Origin: Lutibacter sp.
GTDB taxonomy: Bacteria; Bacteroidota; Bacteroidia; Flavobacteriales; Flavobacteriaceae
NCBI GenBank assembly: GCA_030683995.1
Contig: JAUXPH010000040.1
Coordinates: 186,001-250,000, forward strand
Direction: 5' to 3'
DNA length: 64,000 bases
A program made the position numbers and the translations under genes. Below are positions 18,512-28,035 of the stretch, piece by piece (position 1 is the first letter of the stretch; every line of letters begins with the position of its first letter). A model generated the notes under the pieces. It was not told where the DNA came from and did no database searches. It was given only the letters and a program-made list of their open reading frames with translations.

Positions 18512-20497
18512 ATGAAAAAGCAGTATTTAATCTTATTAATTATCATCAGTATTTCAATTAATGCACAAGTTACAGTGTCAAAAATCTTTGCCGATAATAT
18601 GGTCTTGCAACGCAATACACTTATTCCTATTTGGGGAACTGCTAAAGCCAATGAAATAATTGAAGTCCGTTTCAATAAACAAATCAAAAAAACCAAAGCC
18701 GACAAAAACGGTAAATGGATAGTTCGTTTGGATAACGAAACCGCTGGCGGACCATATAATTTGATTATAAAAGGTAGCAACATTTTCGAAATAAAAAATA
18801 TTTTGGTTGGAGAAGTTTGGCTTTGCAGCGGCCAATCTAATATGGAAATGCCAGTAGGAAAGTCCAAAGGATGGGGCGTAAGCAATTTTGAAGAGGTAAC
18901 GGCTGACGCAAATTATCCGATGATTCGACACATCAAAATTGACAGAGAAATTAATTCAATACCTCAAACCAATGTGAATTCAAGTAATAGTTGGCAAGTT
19001 TGCAGCCCATCCACAGTGGGTGAATTTACTGCTGTTGGCTATTTTTTTGCAAAAAGTATTCACGAAAAATTAAAAATACCAATTGGAATCATCAATTCAA
19101 GTTGGGGCGGAACCAACATTGAAACTTGGATTAGTCGTGAAGGATTTGAAAGCAGTGACGAATTTGAGGAAATGGTCGCCCAAATGCCAAAGATAAGTTT
19201 AGATTCAATTGCTAAATTAAGAATTGGAGGTTCTGCCAAAAGAATTGAAGATTTACAAGGTTCAGTGTTAGACAACCCTAATTTAGGTTCTTTCAAAGAG
19301 TCGTCTTTTGACGATTCGAAATGGCCGGAAATGAACGAACCCGAAGTTTGGGAAAAACAAAGTTTAGGCGAATTTGACGGCGTGGTTTGGCTTCGAAAAT
19401 CCATCACATTATCAGCGGATGATAGTAAAAAAGAGGCCGTATTGGAACTTTCGAAAGTAGATGACGAAGACGTAACTTATGTTAATGGTGTGAAAGTTGG
19501 AGGTTTGAATTATTGGGATGTAAAAAGAAAATATACAATTCCGGCAGGAATTTTAAAAGAAGGAACTAATGTTATTGCTGTTAGAGTTGTTGATAATGGT
19601 GGCGGTGGCGGAATTTATGGGGAAGCAACCGATTTGAAATTAACTTTAGACAAAACAATAATTCCGTTAAGCGGAAAATGGAAATTTCAGGTAGAATCCA
19701 TAAAAAAATCAACTAACGAAAACTCGCTTCCTTCGTTATGCTATAATGCAATGATACATCCATTGATTCCCTTCGCTTTTCAAGGTGTTTTGTGGTATCA
19801 AGGCGAATCGAATGCGCCAAGAGCATACCAATATCGAACTGCTTTTCCGTTATTGATAAACGACTGGAGACAAAAATTCCTGCCTGCAGGAAAGGCAGGG
19901 AACAAGCCAAATTTTCCTTTTTATTTCGTGCAATTAGCAACTTATAAAACAACTGGGAACAGTAATGAAGGTTGCGATTGGGCTGAACTTCAAGAAGCTC
20001 AAACATTGACTTTGAAAGTCCCAAATACTGGAATGGCTGTTACTACTGATATTGGAAATCCCAACGATATTCATCCAGGAAACAAGCAAGATGTAGGGAA
20101 ACGATTGGCAGTTTTGGCTTTGAATAGCACTTATAATATTCCAATGGTTTGCAACGGTCCAAACTATAAATCAATGGAAATCATTGGTAATAAAATCGTT
20201 GTTTCCTTTGATAATATTGGAACAGGTTTGTCAACGCCAGATAAATATGGTTATATCAAAGGATTTGAAATTGCAGGAAAAGACGAAGTTTTTCATTATG
20301 CTAAGGCTTTTATCCAAGACAATAAAGTGGTGCTTTCAAGTGAAGAAGTAGCCAGCCCAATTGCAGTTCATTTCAGCTGGATTGGTGATGCATCTGAAAG
20401 CAATTTATTTAATAAAGAAGGTTTTCCTGCAGTTCCTTTTAGAACGGATGAATGGAAAACAATTACCAAAGAGATAAAATATAAAATAGCTAATTAA
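18512..20497 (+). CDS. Sialate O-acetylesterase-family carbohydrate esterase with inserted jelly-roll domain
   Basis: Secreted SGNH-type esterase that removes acetyl groups from sugars; in plant-glycan loci this family often acts on acetylated xylan or pectin rather than sialate. Signal peptide MKKQYLILLIIISISINAQ. Nucleophile in WLCSGQSNMEMP (Ser109); the C-terminal catalytic His in NDIHPGNKQD (His521). Between the two halves, residues ~250-400 form a GH2-like sugar-binding jelly roll (FDDSKWPEM ... GVVWLRKSITL ... VNGVKVGG). Residues 457-463 (LPAGKAG) are encoded by a 21-nt GC-rich palindrome that looks inserted in frame (19879-19900). 661 residues. It is 6 nt upstream of the GH127 gene. 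Confidence 0.9.
   Translation: MKKQYLILLIIISISINAQVTVSKIFADNMVLQRNTLIPIWGTAKANEIIEVRFNKQIKKTKADKNGKWIVRLDNETAGGPYNLIIKGSNIFEIKNILVGEVWLCSGQSNMEMPVGKSKGWGVSNFEEVTADANYPMIRHIKIDREINSIPQTNVNSSNSWQVCSPSTVGEFTAVGYFFAKSIHEKLKIPIGIINSSWGGTNIETWISREGFESSDEFEEMVAQMPKISLDSIAKLRIGGSAKRIEDLQGSVLDNPNLGSFKESSFDDSKWPEMNEPEVWEKQSLGEFDGVVWLRKSITLSADDSKKEAVLELSKVDDEDVTYVNGVKVGGLNYWDVKRKYTIPAGILKEGTNVIAVRVVDNGGGGGIYGEATDLKLTLDKTIIPLSGKWKFQVESIKKSTNENSLPSLCYNAMIHPLIPFAFQGVLWYQGESNAPRAYQYRTAFPLLINDWRQKFLPAGKAGNKPNFPFYFVQLATYKTTGNSNEGCDWAELQEAQTLTLKVPNTGMAVTTDIGNPNDIHPGNKQDVGKRLAVLALNSTYNIPMVCNGPNYKSMEIIGNKIVVSFDNIGTGLSTPDKYGYIKGFEIAGKDEVFHYAKAFIQDNKVVLSSEEVASPIAVHFSWIGDASESNLFNKEGFPAVPFRTDEWKTITKEIKYKIAN
19879..19900. 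repeat. GC-rich mini-palindrome inside the esterase gene
   Basis: CCTGCCT at 19879-19885 pairs with AGGCAGG at 19893-19899. The same arms occur at 42473-42491 and 56476-56496. Here 21 nt (seven codons) can be removed without disturbing the frame. Confidence 0.7.
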
Positions 20498-20503
20498 AAT
20501 AAA

Positions 20504-23149
20504 ATGAAGATGAAATTTTTTAAAGCAAAAACTCTAATTACACTTTTTTTAGTGCTAGTTGGCACCTCAATTTCTCACGCACAAGAAATTACCTTGCCCA
20601 ATGAAGTGAGATTCAATATTGGAGATAATCCAGAATGGGCTAATCCAAATTTCGATGATTCGCATTGGGGAACACAATTTTTAGGTAAAAGTTGGCAAAT
20701 TCTTGATGTATATGCCTGGTATCGAATTAAAATCATCATTCCGGAAAATCTGAAAAAAGCAGCCACAAAACGAAATGGACTTCTTCTAAATTTAGGAAAA
20801 ATTGACGATGTTGACCAAACTTTTTTCAACGGAAAATTAGTGGGGGAAACAGGAAGTTTCCCGCCAAATGTAGAAACAAAATGGCAAGAAAACAGAAGTT
20901 ACACCATTCCGTTAGATGTAGTAAAATGGGGAAAAGAAAATGTGATTGCTGTGCGAATGTACAGTAATATAGGCGGTGCCGGAATGTACGAAGGTCCTTA
21001 TGTTCTTTCCCCAATACAATGGTCGAATTTTATTTCGGTTGAAAAATCTTTTATGGAAACCGAAAACAATGGCTTTCAACGCAAATTGATTTTCAAAAAT
21101 AATGGTGATTTACCGCTTGATGCAACCATCAATTATTGGATTAAAAACCAGAAAGGAGAACTGCTTTTTTCTGAAATAAAATCAATTCAATTGGATGGAA
21201 ACAAGAATTCAACGGCTGAATTTATCTCTTCAAATTATGTTCCTGCAAATGAAAAAATGTTCAATGTGGGTTATGAAATTATTGAGAATGAAACACTCGC
21301 TTCCATTAAAATCGAACAGTTGTATTTGTCTGACAGAGACGTTGAAATTCCTGTTTTTGGAGAAGTGAAACCAGTTATTAAAGACAAAATAGCTCCTAAT
21401 TTCATTTCCCTTCCTTTCGAAAATCAAAAATATAGTGGCTATTTAGGCACCAGATTTACGCATAATTTAGAACAAAGATTGTTAAATGTTGATGAAGAAG
21501 GATTGATAGGTTCTTATTTATTGCGACCGGGAATTCATCCTTGGGCAGGCGAACACGTGGGAAAATATCTTGAAACAGCCATAAATGTTTGGAAACTGAC
21601 AAAAAATTCTGCATTGAAAAAGCAAATGGACAGAATGATGTTTGAACTGATAAACACCCAAAAAGAAGATGGTTATTTAGGCACTTACACGCCAGATCAA
21701 TATTGGACAAGTTGGGATGTGTGGTCACATAAATACAATTTACACGGGTTATTGACTTATTATGTTGCTACAGGTTACCAACCAGCGCTGGAAACGTCAA
21801 AAAAAATGGGAGATTTATTATGCCAAACTTTCGGTAAAAAAGCAGGACAAAGAGATATTTTAACTGCAGGTGAACATATGGGAATGGCCGCAACCAGTGT
21901 TTTGGACGCAATGGTCGATTTGTACAGATTCACCGGTAACAAAAAATACTTAGATTTTTGTTATTATATTTTAGATGCTTGGGAACAGGATAATGGTCCA
22001 CACGTAATAAGTGCGATTTTAGAAACAGGAAAAGTAACCGACGTTGGCAATAGAAAAGCCTACGAAATGTTGTCAAATTATGTTGGTTTGATAAAATTAT
22101 ATCAAGTAACTGGTGATCCAAAATTCTTAAAAGCGGTAGAACTGGCTTGGCAAGATGTCGATAAAAATCGGTTATACATTACTGGAACAGCTAGTGAACA
22201 CGAGCATTTTCAAGAAGACGGCGTATTACCTGCTGAAGCAACTTCAAATATGGGTGAAGGTTGCGTAACCACAACTTGGGTTCAATTAAATCAAAATTTA
22301 TTTGCCGTAACAGGTGATGTGAAATATTTAAATAATTTAGAAAAAACAGTTTATAATCAATTATTGGGAGCTGAAAATCCGCTTACAGGGTGCGTAAGTT
22401 ATTACACGCCCTTGATGAACAAAAAGCCCTATACTTGCTACATAACTTGTTGTCAATCCAGCGTTCCAAGAGGAATTGCATTGGTTCCAAATTTTACTTT
22501 TGGAAATATTAAAAATGTGCCAACGGTACTTTTTTACGAACCAGCAGTTTATAAAGAAAGCATTGTAACTTCAAATAATAAAAAGATTGATGCCACTTTT
22601 AAAATCGATGGGGATTTTCCAGAAAGCGGAAGTGTAACAATTACAGTTGAAACGTCAAAATCTGCTGAATTTCCAGTGGCATTACGAGTGCCGGCTTGGT
22701 GTACAAATTTTGTGGCAAAAGTTGGAAACAAAAAGTATAAAGGCAGCCCAAATGAGTTTGTGACCATTACTAAAACTTGGAAATCAGGAGAAAAAATCAA
22801 CGTCAAATTTGATATGCCAATTCAAGTAATTTCTGGCGGAAAATCGTACCCAAATAAAATTGCTTTTCAAAAAGGTCCACAAATATTGGCTTTAGACAAA
22901 TCTTTAAATTCTGAAAAAGTATTCGATTTATTGGCAAATTCAATAGAAAGAGTGGCAGTTAAAAATCCAAATACTGCAAATGAATCGAAAATCCTGCCTA
23001 AAAACTGGATTGGAAATCAAGCCTATTCCGTGGACATTTTAAACAAAAACGAAAAAATTTATTTAGTTCCTTTTGCTGAAGCCAGTCAAACGGAAGGCGA
23101 TATGAGAGTTTGGTTGCCAATAAATGTTACCAATAAATCAAATAAATAA
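20504..23149 (+). CDS. GH127-family beta-L-arabinofuranosidase-like enzyme
   Basis: Predicted zinc/cysteine-dependent glycosidase releasing beta-L-arabinofuranose or related sugars. Signal peptide residues 1-26 (ending ISHAQ). Residues ~27-170 are a galactose-binding-like jelly roll (FNIGDNPEWANPNFDDSHW ... VAVRMYSN). The catalytic (alpha/alpha)6 domain follows: HPWAGEHVGKYLETAINVWK, GDLLCQTFGKKAGQRD, GEGCVTTTWVQLNQ and YITCCQS. By family knowledge (HypBA1), Glu585 and Cys587 of GEGC and Cys649-Cys650 correspond to the metal ligands, with the first of the Cys pair as nucleophile. A beta-sandwich C-terminus ends IYLVPFAEASQTEG. 881 residues, longer than classical GH127 because of the N-terminal domain. 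An internally deleted relative is at 10026. Confidence 0.87.
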   Translation: MKMKFFKAKTLITLFLVLVGTSISHAQEITLPNEVRFNIGDNPEWANPNFDDSHWGTQFLGKSWQILDVYAWYRIKIIIPENLKKAATKRNGLLLNLGKIDDVDQTFFNGKLVGETGSFPPNVETKWQENRSYTIPLDVVKWGKENVIAVRMYSNIGGAGMYEGPYVLSPIQWSNFISVEKSFMETENNGFQRKLIFKNNGDLPLDATINYWIKNQKGELLFSEIKSIQLDGNKNSTAEFISSNYVPANEKMFNVGYEIIENETLASIKIEQLYLSDRDVEIPVFGEVKPVIKDKIAPNFISLPFENQKYSGYLGTRFTHNLEQRLLNVDEEGLIGSYLLRPGIHPWAGEHVGKYLETAINVWKLTKNSALKKQMDRMMFELINTQKEDGYLGTYTPDQYWTSWDVWSHKYNLHGLLTYYVATGYQPALETSKKMGDLLCQTFGKKAGQRDILTAGEHMGMAATSVLDAMVDLYRFTGNKKYLDFCYYILDAWEQDNGPHVISAILETGKVTDVGNRKAYEMLSNYVGLIKLYQVTGDPKFLKAVELAWQDVDKNRLYITGTASEHEHFQEDGVLPAEATSNMGEGCVTTTWVQLNQNLFAVTGDVKYLNNLEKTVYNQLLGAENPLTGCVSYYTPLMNKKPYTCYITCCQSSVPRGIALVPNFTFGNIKNVPTVLFYEPAVYKESIVTSNNKKIDATFKIDGDFPESGSVTITVETSKSAEFPVALRVPAWCTNFVAKVGNKKYKGSPNEFVTITKTWKSGEKINVKFDMPIQVISGGKSYPNKIAFQKGPQILALDKSLNSEKVFDLLANSIERVAVKNPNTANESKILPKNWIGNQAYSVDILNKNEKIYLVPFAEASQTEGDMRVWLPINVTNKSNK

Positions 23150-23248
23150 AATTGAAATTTAGTTGTTCAAAAGTTTTGGACTTTCAACTTCAAAAACTTT
23201 TAACAATTAACTTTAAATTAGAATTAACTAACCTTTAAAACTTTACTT

Positions 23249-24247
23249 ATGTTCATTGTAGAAAATTACGAATTGGCTATTTTACTGTGTGTAGTTACCA
23301 TGATTTGCTGGGGCTCTTGGGCAAATACAACAAAACTAACCACCAAAACCTGGCGTTTTGAGCTATTTTACTGGGATTATGGAGTAGGTATTCTTCTTGC
23401 CACACTCCTACTTGCTTTCACTTTGGGAAGTAATGGAATTGAAGGCCGACCTTTCATTGAAGATATTTCACAAGCAAATACTGATAGCCTAACTTCTGCT
23501 TTTATTGGAGGAATAATATTTAATGCCGCCAATATTTTGTTAGTCGCAGCTATTGCCATTGCAGGAATGTCGGTTGCATTTCCGGTTGCAATTGGCATTG
23601 CATTGGTTCTTGGAGTGCTTGTAAATTATATTTCAAATCCTCAAGGCGATCCAACTTTAATTTTTGCGGGTGTTGCCTTAATAACTTTGGCAATTATACT
23701 CAATGCCAGAGCATATCAAAAATTACAATCCAAACTTGCTGAAAAAGTATCCAAAAAAGGACTGATTTTATCAGTTGTAAGTGGTTGTTTAATGGGATTA
23801 TTTTACAAATACGTTGCAGGTTCTATGGTAACCGATTTTAATATGCCGGAAGCAGGAAAATTAACGCCATACTCCGCTTTGGTAGTTTTCGCAATTGGTG
23901 TTGTGGTAAGTAGTTTTCTTTTTAATACAATTCAAATGAAACGCCCGTTTGTGGGTGCTGCAGTTTCTTTTGGCGATTATTTTAAAGGCAAAGCAAAAGA
24001 TCATCTGGTTGGTATTCTTGGTGGCGTAATTTGGAGTATTGGTATGTCTTTAAGCATTGTTGCATCAGGAAAAGCTGGTCCCGCTATTTCTTATGGATTG
24101 GGCCAAGGCGCGACTGTAGTAGCAGCAATTTGGGGTATTTATGTATGGAAAGAGTTCGACCAAGCGCCAAAAGGAACCAAATCATTGTTAAATATTATGC
24201 TACTTTTGTATATTGCAGGATTGGCGTTGATTATTATCTCAAAGTAA
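23249..24247 (+). CDS. GRP/DMT-type sugar permease (RhaT/GlcU-like)
   Basis: Inner-membrane protein with ten predicted helices and no signal peptide. The start LAILLCVVTMICWGSWANTTK and the internal repeats (ICWGSW near helix 1, GVIWSIGMS near helix 8) are typical of the glucose/ribose/rhamnose permease branch of the drug/metabolite transporter superfamily. 332 residues is standard. Placed 99 nt after GH127 and 21 nt before GH2, it probably imports the monosaccharide released in the periplasm into the cytoplasm, where the ribokinase-type kinase at 1346 or others could act. The transported sugar (arabinose, rhamnose, galactose or glucose) cannot be read directly. Confidence 0.85.
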   Translation: MFIVENYELAILLCVVTMICWGSWANTTKLTTKTWRFELFYWDYGVGILLATLLLAFTLGSNGIEGRPFIEDISQANTDSLTSAFIGGIIFNAANILLVAAIAIAGMSVAFPVAIGIALVLGVLVNYISNPQGDPTLIFAGVALITLAIILNARAYQKLQSKLAEKVSKKGLILSVVSGCLMGLFYKYVAGSMVTDFNMPEAGKLTPYSALVVFAIGVVVSSFLFNTIQMKRPFVGAAVSFGDYFKGKAKDHLVGILGGVIWSIGMSLSIVASGKAGPAISYGLGQGATVVAAIWGIYVWKEFDQAPKGTKSLLNIMLLLYIAGLALIIISK

Positions 24248-24268
24248 ATTGATTCTCAATAAAATATT

Positions 24269-26077
24269 ATGAAACTATTTAATTACATTTTCCTAATTTT
24301 TCCGTTTTTGGGCTTTTCACAAGAATTGATTACCAATGTTCCCAATAGAGTAACTACCTCTTTAAACGGAGAATGGAATTACATTGTAGATCAATATGAA
24401 ACGGGTTATTACAGTTTTCATCGTGATGCTTATGACCAACAAAAAGGGTTTCAAAAATCGGCTTTTTACAGCAATTATCACGCCCAAAATAAACAGGAAT
24501 TGGTGGAATATGATTTTGATAAATCGCCAACAATGACCATTCCGGGCGATTGGAATTCGCAAAAGGAAAATCTTTTTTATTATGAAGGCAATATTTGGTT
24601 CAAAAAATCTTTCGACTATGATTTAAAAGAAAACAAACGCCTTTTCGCTTATTTTGGAGCTATTAACTACAAAGCTGAAGTTTACCTAAACGGAATAAAA
24701 CTCGGTATTCACGAAGGCGGTTTCACGCCATTCAATTTTGAAGTCACTTCGATTATAAAAGAAAAAGATAATTTCTTAGTTGTAAAAGTTGACAATACAC
24801 GACGCAAAGAAGCTGTGCCAACACTCAACACGGATTGGTTTAATTATGGCGGAATCACACGCGATGTTTTGCTTATTGAAGAACCAAAATCATTTATTCA
24901 AGATTACACCATTCAACTTAAAAAAGGAGAAAAAAATACGATTTCCGGATTTGTTAAAATTAACAATTTTGATAAAAGCGCAGATTTTGTTACAGTCAAA
25001 ATCCCGGAACTGAAAATTAATTACAAAGGAAAAATTGATGCAGATGGAATAATAAATTTTGAAATTACCAACAAAAAAATAGAATATTGGTCGCCTGAGT
25101 CGCCAAAATTATACGATGTTTCCGTAGCATATAATAACCAAGTTCTCAAAGAAAATATTGGCTTTAGAACTATAGAAACCAAGAATGCCCAAATTGTTTT
25201 GAATGGCAAACCTGTATTCTTGAGAGGAATTTCCATTCACGAAGAAAACGCCAAAGGCGGAAGAGCCTACACTGAGCAAGACGCTGTTCGATTGCTTACT
25301 TGGGCGAAAGAATTGGGTTGTAACTATGTTCGGCTCGCCCATTATCCGCATAATGAAAATATGGTGAGGTTGGCCGACAAAATTGGATTGATGGTTTGGG
25401 AAGAAATTCCCGTTTATTGGACAGTTGATTTCACCAGTTTGGAAACCTACAAAAATGCCGAAAATCAGTTGGTCGAAATGATTACCCGCGACAAAAACAG
25501 ATGCTCTACCATTATTTGGTCAATGGCAAACGAAACGCCAATTTCTGATGCGCGCAATACTTTTATCAATAATTTGAATGCCAAAGCAAGATCTTTAGAC
25601 AATACCCGATTGATAAGTGCCGCTTTGCTGACCAAAAGCGATGGTTTGAATAGTTATGTTGATGATGCCATTGCCGAAAATCTTGACATTGTTGCTTTCA
25701 ATGAATATTTAGGTTGGTATGGCGGAAACCTTGATGATGCCGAAAAGATACAATGGACCTCAAAATACAACAAACCGGTGGTGGTTTCTGAATTTGGCGG
25801 AGGTGCCAAACAAGGATTGCACGGAGAAAAAAACGAGCGTTGGACTGAGGAATACCTTGAATATTTATACATCCAAAATTTGAAAATGATTGATAAAATT
25901 CCTAATATTAGCGGTTTAAGTCCGTGGATTTTGGTAGATTTTCGTTCCCCAAGAAGATTGCTGCCCGGCATTCAAGATGGGTACAACCGCAAGGGATTGA
26001 TTTCAAACGACGGCAATAAAAAGAAAGCGTTTTTTGTGTTAAAGGAATTTTACAATCAAAAAACCAAGCCGCATTAA
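24269..26077 (+). CDS. GH2 beta-glucuronidase/beta-galactosidase-like enzyme
   Basis: Secreted retaining beta-glycosidase. Signal peptide MKLFNYIFLIFPFLGFSQ. N-terminal sugar-binding domain (~20-190) with IPGDWNSQKENLFYYEGNIW and DWFNYGGITRDV, an immunoglobulin-like middle domain (~195-290), then the TIM barrel: GISIHEENAKGGRAY, RLAHYPHNE, the acid/base in IWSMANETP (Glu422) and the nucleophile in VVSEFGGGAKQG (Glu508). 602 residues without C-terminal accessory domains, like small beta-glucuronidases. Last gene of the plus-strand enzyme run; its stop overlaps the stop of the convergent helicase gene (TTAA at 26074-26077). Confidence 0.92.
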   Translation: MKLFNYIFLIFPFLGFSQELITNVPNRVTTSLNGEWNYIVDQYETGYYSFHRDAYDQQKGFQKSAFYSNYHAQNKQELVEYDFDKSPTMTIPGDWNSQKENLFYYEGNIWFKKSFDYDLKENKRLFAYFGAINYKAEVYLNGIKLGIHEGGFTPFNFEVTSIIKEKDNFLVVKVDNTRRKEAVPTLNTDWFNYGGITRDVLLIEEPKSFIQDYTIQLKKGEKNTISGFVKINNFDKSADFVTVKIPELKINYKGKIDADGIINFEITNKKIEYWSPESPKLYDVSVAYNNQVLKENIGFRTIETKNAQIVLNGKPVFLRGISIHEENAKGGRAYTEQDAVRLLTWAKELGCNYVRLAHYPHNENMVRLADKIGLMVWEEIPVYWTVDFTSLETYKNAENQLVEMITRDKNRCSTIIWSMANETPISDARNTFINNLNAKARSLDNTRLISAALLTKSDGLNSYVDDAIAENLDIVAFNEYLGWYGGNLDDAEKIQWTSKYNKPVVVSEFGGGAKQGLHGEKNERWTEEYLEYLYIQNLKMIDKIPNISGLSPWILVDFRSPRRLLPGIQDGYNRKGLISNDGNKKKAFFVLKEFYNQKTKPH

Positions 26078-27192
26078 ATACCAATTTCTATAAATTTAAT
26101 GCCCAATTCTTTCTGAATTTCGTGAATTCTTTGCACTTCATTAGGAACAATTAAGGCGATTGAAAATCCGGTTTTTCCCGCTCTTGCAGTTCTTCCGCTT
26201 CTGTGTGTGTAATATTCCAATTGTTCAGGCAATTGGTGATGAATGATAAAAGCCAAATTGTCCACATCAATGCCACGTGCAGAAACATCGGTGGAAATTA
26301 AAACTTGCAGACTCCCATTTTTAAAGGCGCGCATCACTTTATCTCGTTCTTTTTGTTGCATATCGCCTTCCAAAGCTTCAACTGAAAATCCTTCTTCTTT
26401 CAATTGTGCTGTTAAATTTTGCACGCCAGCTTTGGTTCTGCAAAAAATAATTCCGCGATCTGTGCTCCTTCTTTCCAATATTTTAATGAGCAGGTTCACC
26501 TTATCTTTTACTTCCGTTTTAATGTATTGGTGCGTGATGTTTACATTCACCAAATCATTTTTGTTAACGGCAACTTTAGGCGTATTTGCCGCCATATACG
26601 TTTTTATGATTTTCAGAATTTCTTCTGGCATTGTTGCTGAAAATAACCACGTATTTCTAGAACCACTCGTAAATTTTAAAATTCTGTTTAAATCCTGTTT
26701 AAAGCCCATACTCAACATTTCATCTGCTTCATCCAAAACTAGGGTTGAAATTTTCTTCAAATCAACTTCTCCCCTTTCAATTAAATCCAACAATCTTCCC
26801 GGAGTCGCCACAATAATATGCGTGGTTCTTTTTAGGGATTTCATTTGAATATCTATTTTTTCACCGCCATAAACACCTTCAACAAAAATTTTATCGTCGG
26901 AATATTTGGTAAATTTAAAAAGCTGTTTTTTTATTTGCTGCACCAATTCGCGCGTTGGCGCCAAAATTAAAGCCTGGGTATAAGGCAAAGCCGCATTAAT
27001 ATTGTGCAAAATGGGCAACCCGAAAGCCGCTGTTTTACCGGTTCCGGTTTGCGCCAATCCAATAAAATCGGTTTTTGAGCTCAACAAAATTGGAATCGTT
27101 TTCTCCTGAATTTCTGTAGGATTTTTTATTCCCAATTCTTTTAATGCTTCAATATATTCTTTGCGAATCCCTAATGCTGAAAATGTGGCCAT
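26074..27192 (-). CDS. DEAD-box ATP-dependent RNA helicase
   Basis: Unwinds RNA duplexes with ATP; roles in ribosome assembly or cold-adapted RNA turnover are usual. Start set at the ATG at 27192 (MATFSALGI), giving 372 residues; the frame extends upstream to a TTG at 27216, but a -7 promoter match overlaps that codon. Motifs in order: Q motif (PTEIQEKTIPILL), Walker A AQTGTGKTAAFG, PTRELVQQ, DEAD in VLDEADEMLSMGF, SAT in FSATMPEE, then RGIIFCRTKAG, STDVSARGIDV and HRSGRTARAGKTG. It lacks the long C-terminal RNA-binding tails of CsdA/DbpA. The neighbouring cold-shock-domain gene is on the same strand just upstream. Confidence 0.93.
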   Translation of the reverse strand: MATFSALGIRKEYIEALKELGIKNPTEIQEKTIPILLSSKTDFIGLAQTGTGKTAAFGLPILHNINAALPYTQALILAPTRELVQQIKKQLFKFTKYSDDKIFVEGVYGGEKIDIQMKSLKRTTHIIVATPGRLLDLIERGEVDLKKISTLVLDEADEMLSMGFKQDLNRILKFTSGSRNTWLFSATMPEEILKIIKTYMAANTPKVAVNKNDLVNVNITHQYIKTEVKDKVNLLIKILERRSTDRGIIFCRTKAGVQNLTAQLKEEGFSVEALEGDMQQKERDKVMRAFKNGSLQVLISTDVSARGIDVDNLAFIIHHQLPEQLEYYTHRSGRTARAGKTGFSIALIVPNEVQRIHEIQKELGIKFIEIGI

Positions 27193-27213
27193 AATTTTAT
27201 TTTTTGAAAGGTG

Positions 27214-27221
27214 CAAATATA
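27214..27221 (-). promoter_or_regulatory. -7 promoter element for the DEAD-box helicase
   Basis: Minus strand reads TATATTTG, a full match to the Bacteroidetes -7 consensus TAnnTTTG, 22 nt before the ATG at 27192. No clear TTG -33 element at the right distance. It supports the downstream start. Confidence 0.5.
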
Positions 27222-27345
27222 CGCTTATTTATAAGGCTTTAACTATTTATTATTTGAGCAAAAAATGAGTCTTTAAGCGTTTTAAAATCTGTAAAAAAAA
27301 GGATTCAATCAAAAGCAAAAAAGTGAAATATTTTAAAAAAAATCA

Positions 27346-27373
27346 TAAAAAAACCGCTTAAAAAAGCGGCTTT
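27346..27373 (-). terminator. Terminator of the cold-shock-domain gene
   Basis: CCGCTT (27354-27359) pairs with AAGCGG (27364-27369); on the minus strand the hairpin is followed by a run of T, 30-50 nt after the gene's stop codon. Confidence 0.75.
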
Positions 27374-27399
27374 TAATATAAATTTATGTTTATGTCAAC

Positions 27400-27840
27400 T
27401 TATACTTTCTTAACCCTAACGGCATTCATCCCTTTCAATCCGCGTTCCAGTTCAAAACTCACTTTGTCGTTTTCCTTAATTTCATCCAACAATCCGCTTA
27501 CGTGGACAAAATATTTTTCTTGTGAATGGGTTTCGATAATAAAACCAAAACCTTTTGAAGAGTCATAAAAGGAAACTTTACCTTGTTTCACGGCAACTTC
27601 TTCTTCGCCTCTGTCTTCTTTTTTAGGAATGCCAATTTCAATAGTTGAGGCATCCACTTTTATTTTTCTTGATGGATCCATTGGTGTATCAGTAAGTTGT
27701 CCAAACTCATCCACATAAATAAACTCACTTTCCTGTCCGCCAGCTTTACGCTCTTCTTTTTTAATAAGTTTATCTTGCTTCTTTTTTAGACGCTTTTTTT
27801 CTCTTTCTTTTTTACCAAAGGTTTCCTGTGATCCGGCCAT
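27400..27840 (-). CDS. Cold-shock-domain protein with basic N-terminal extension
   Basis: Single-stranded nucleic-acid-binding protein. The C-terminal ~65 residues are a cold-shock domain: QGKVSFYDSSKGFGFI carries the RNP1 pattern (KGFGFI) and YFVHVSGL the RNP2 pattern. The N-terminal ~45 residues are very Lys/Glu-rich (KKEREKKRLKKKQDKLIKK), probably a charged coil, followed by a linker containing EFIYVDEFGQLTDTP. 146 residues, about twice a classical Csp. Same strand as, and upstream of, the helicase, but separated by a terminator. A promoter match about 190 nt upstream implies a long untranslated leader, as in known cold-shock mRNAs. Confidence 0.9.
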   Translation of the reverse strand: MAGSQETFGKKEREKKRLKKKQDKLIKKEERKAGGQESEFIYVDEFGQLTDTPMDPSRKIKVDASTIEIGIPKKEDRGEEEVAVKQGKVSFYDSSKGFGFIIETHSQEKYFVHVSGLLDEIKENDKVSFELERGLKGMNAVRVKKV

Positions 27841-28035
27841 TAATTAATGATGTTTTATTTTTTATTATTTGATCTGTTTTCCCCCAAACAGTTAAGGTTG
27901 TCATTTAAATTTGAAACGAAATATTGGAAAATGGCAATTTTTAAGATTGATTTACACAATGATTTATTCAGTTATTGCAATGACTTATCTCCTAATGAAC
28001 TAAATATAGCTATTTAATTTTTACTGAAACTTTTG

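Noticed and set aside
26243-26848. 201-codon plus-strand frame opposite the helicase gene
   Set aside because: Antisense shadow; all DEAD-box motifs are on the minus strand in this interval.
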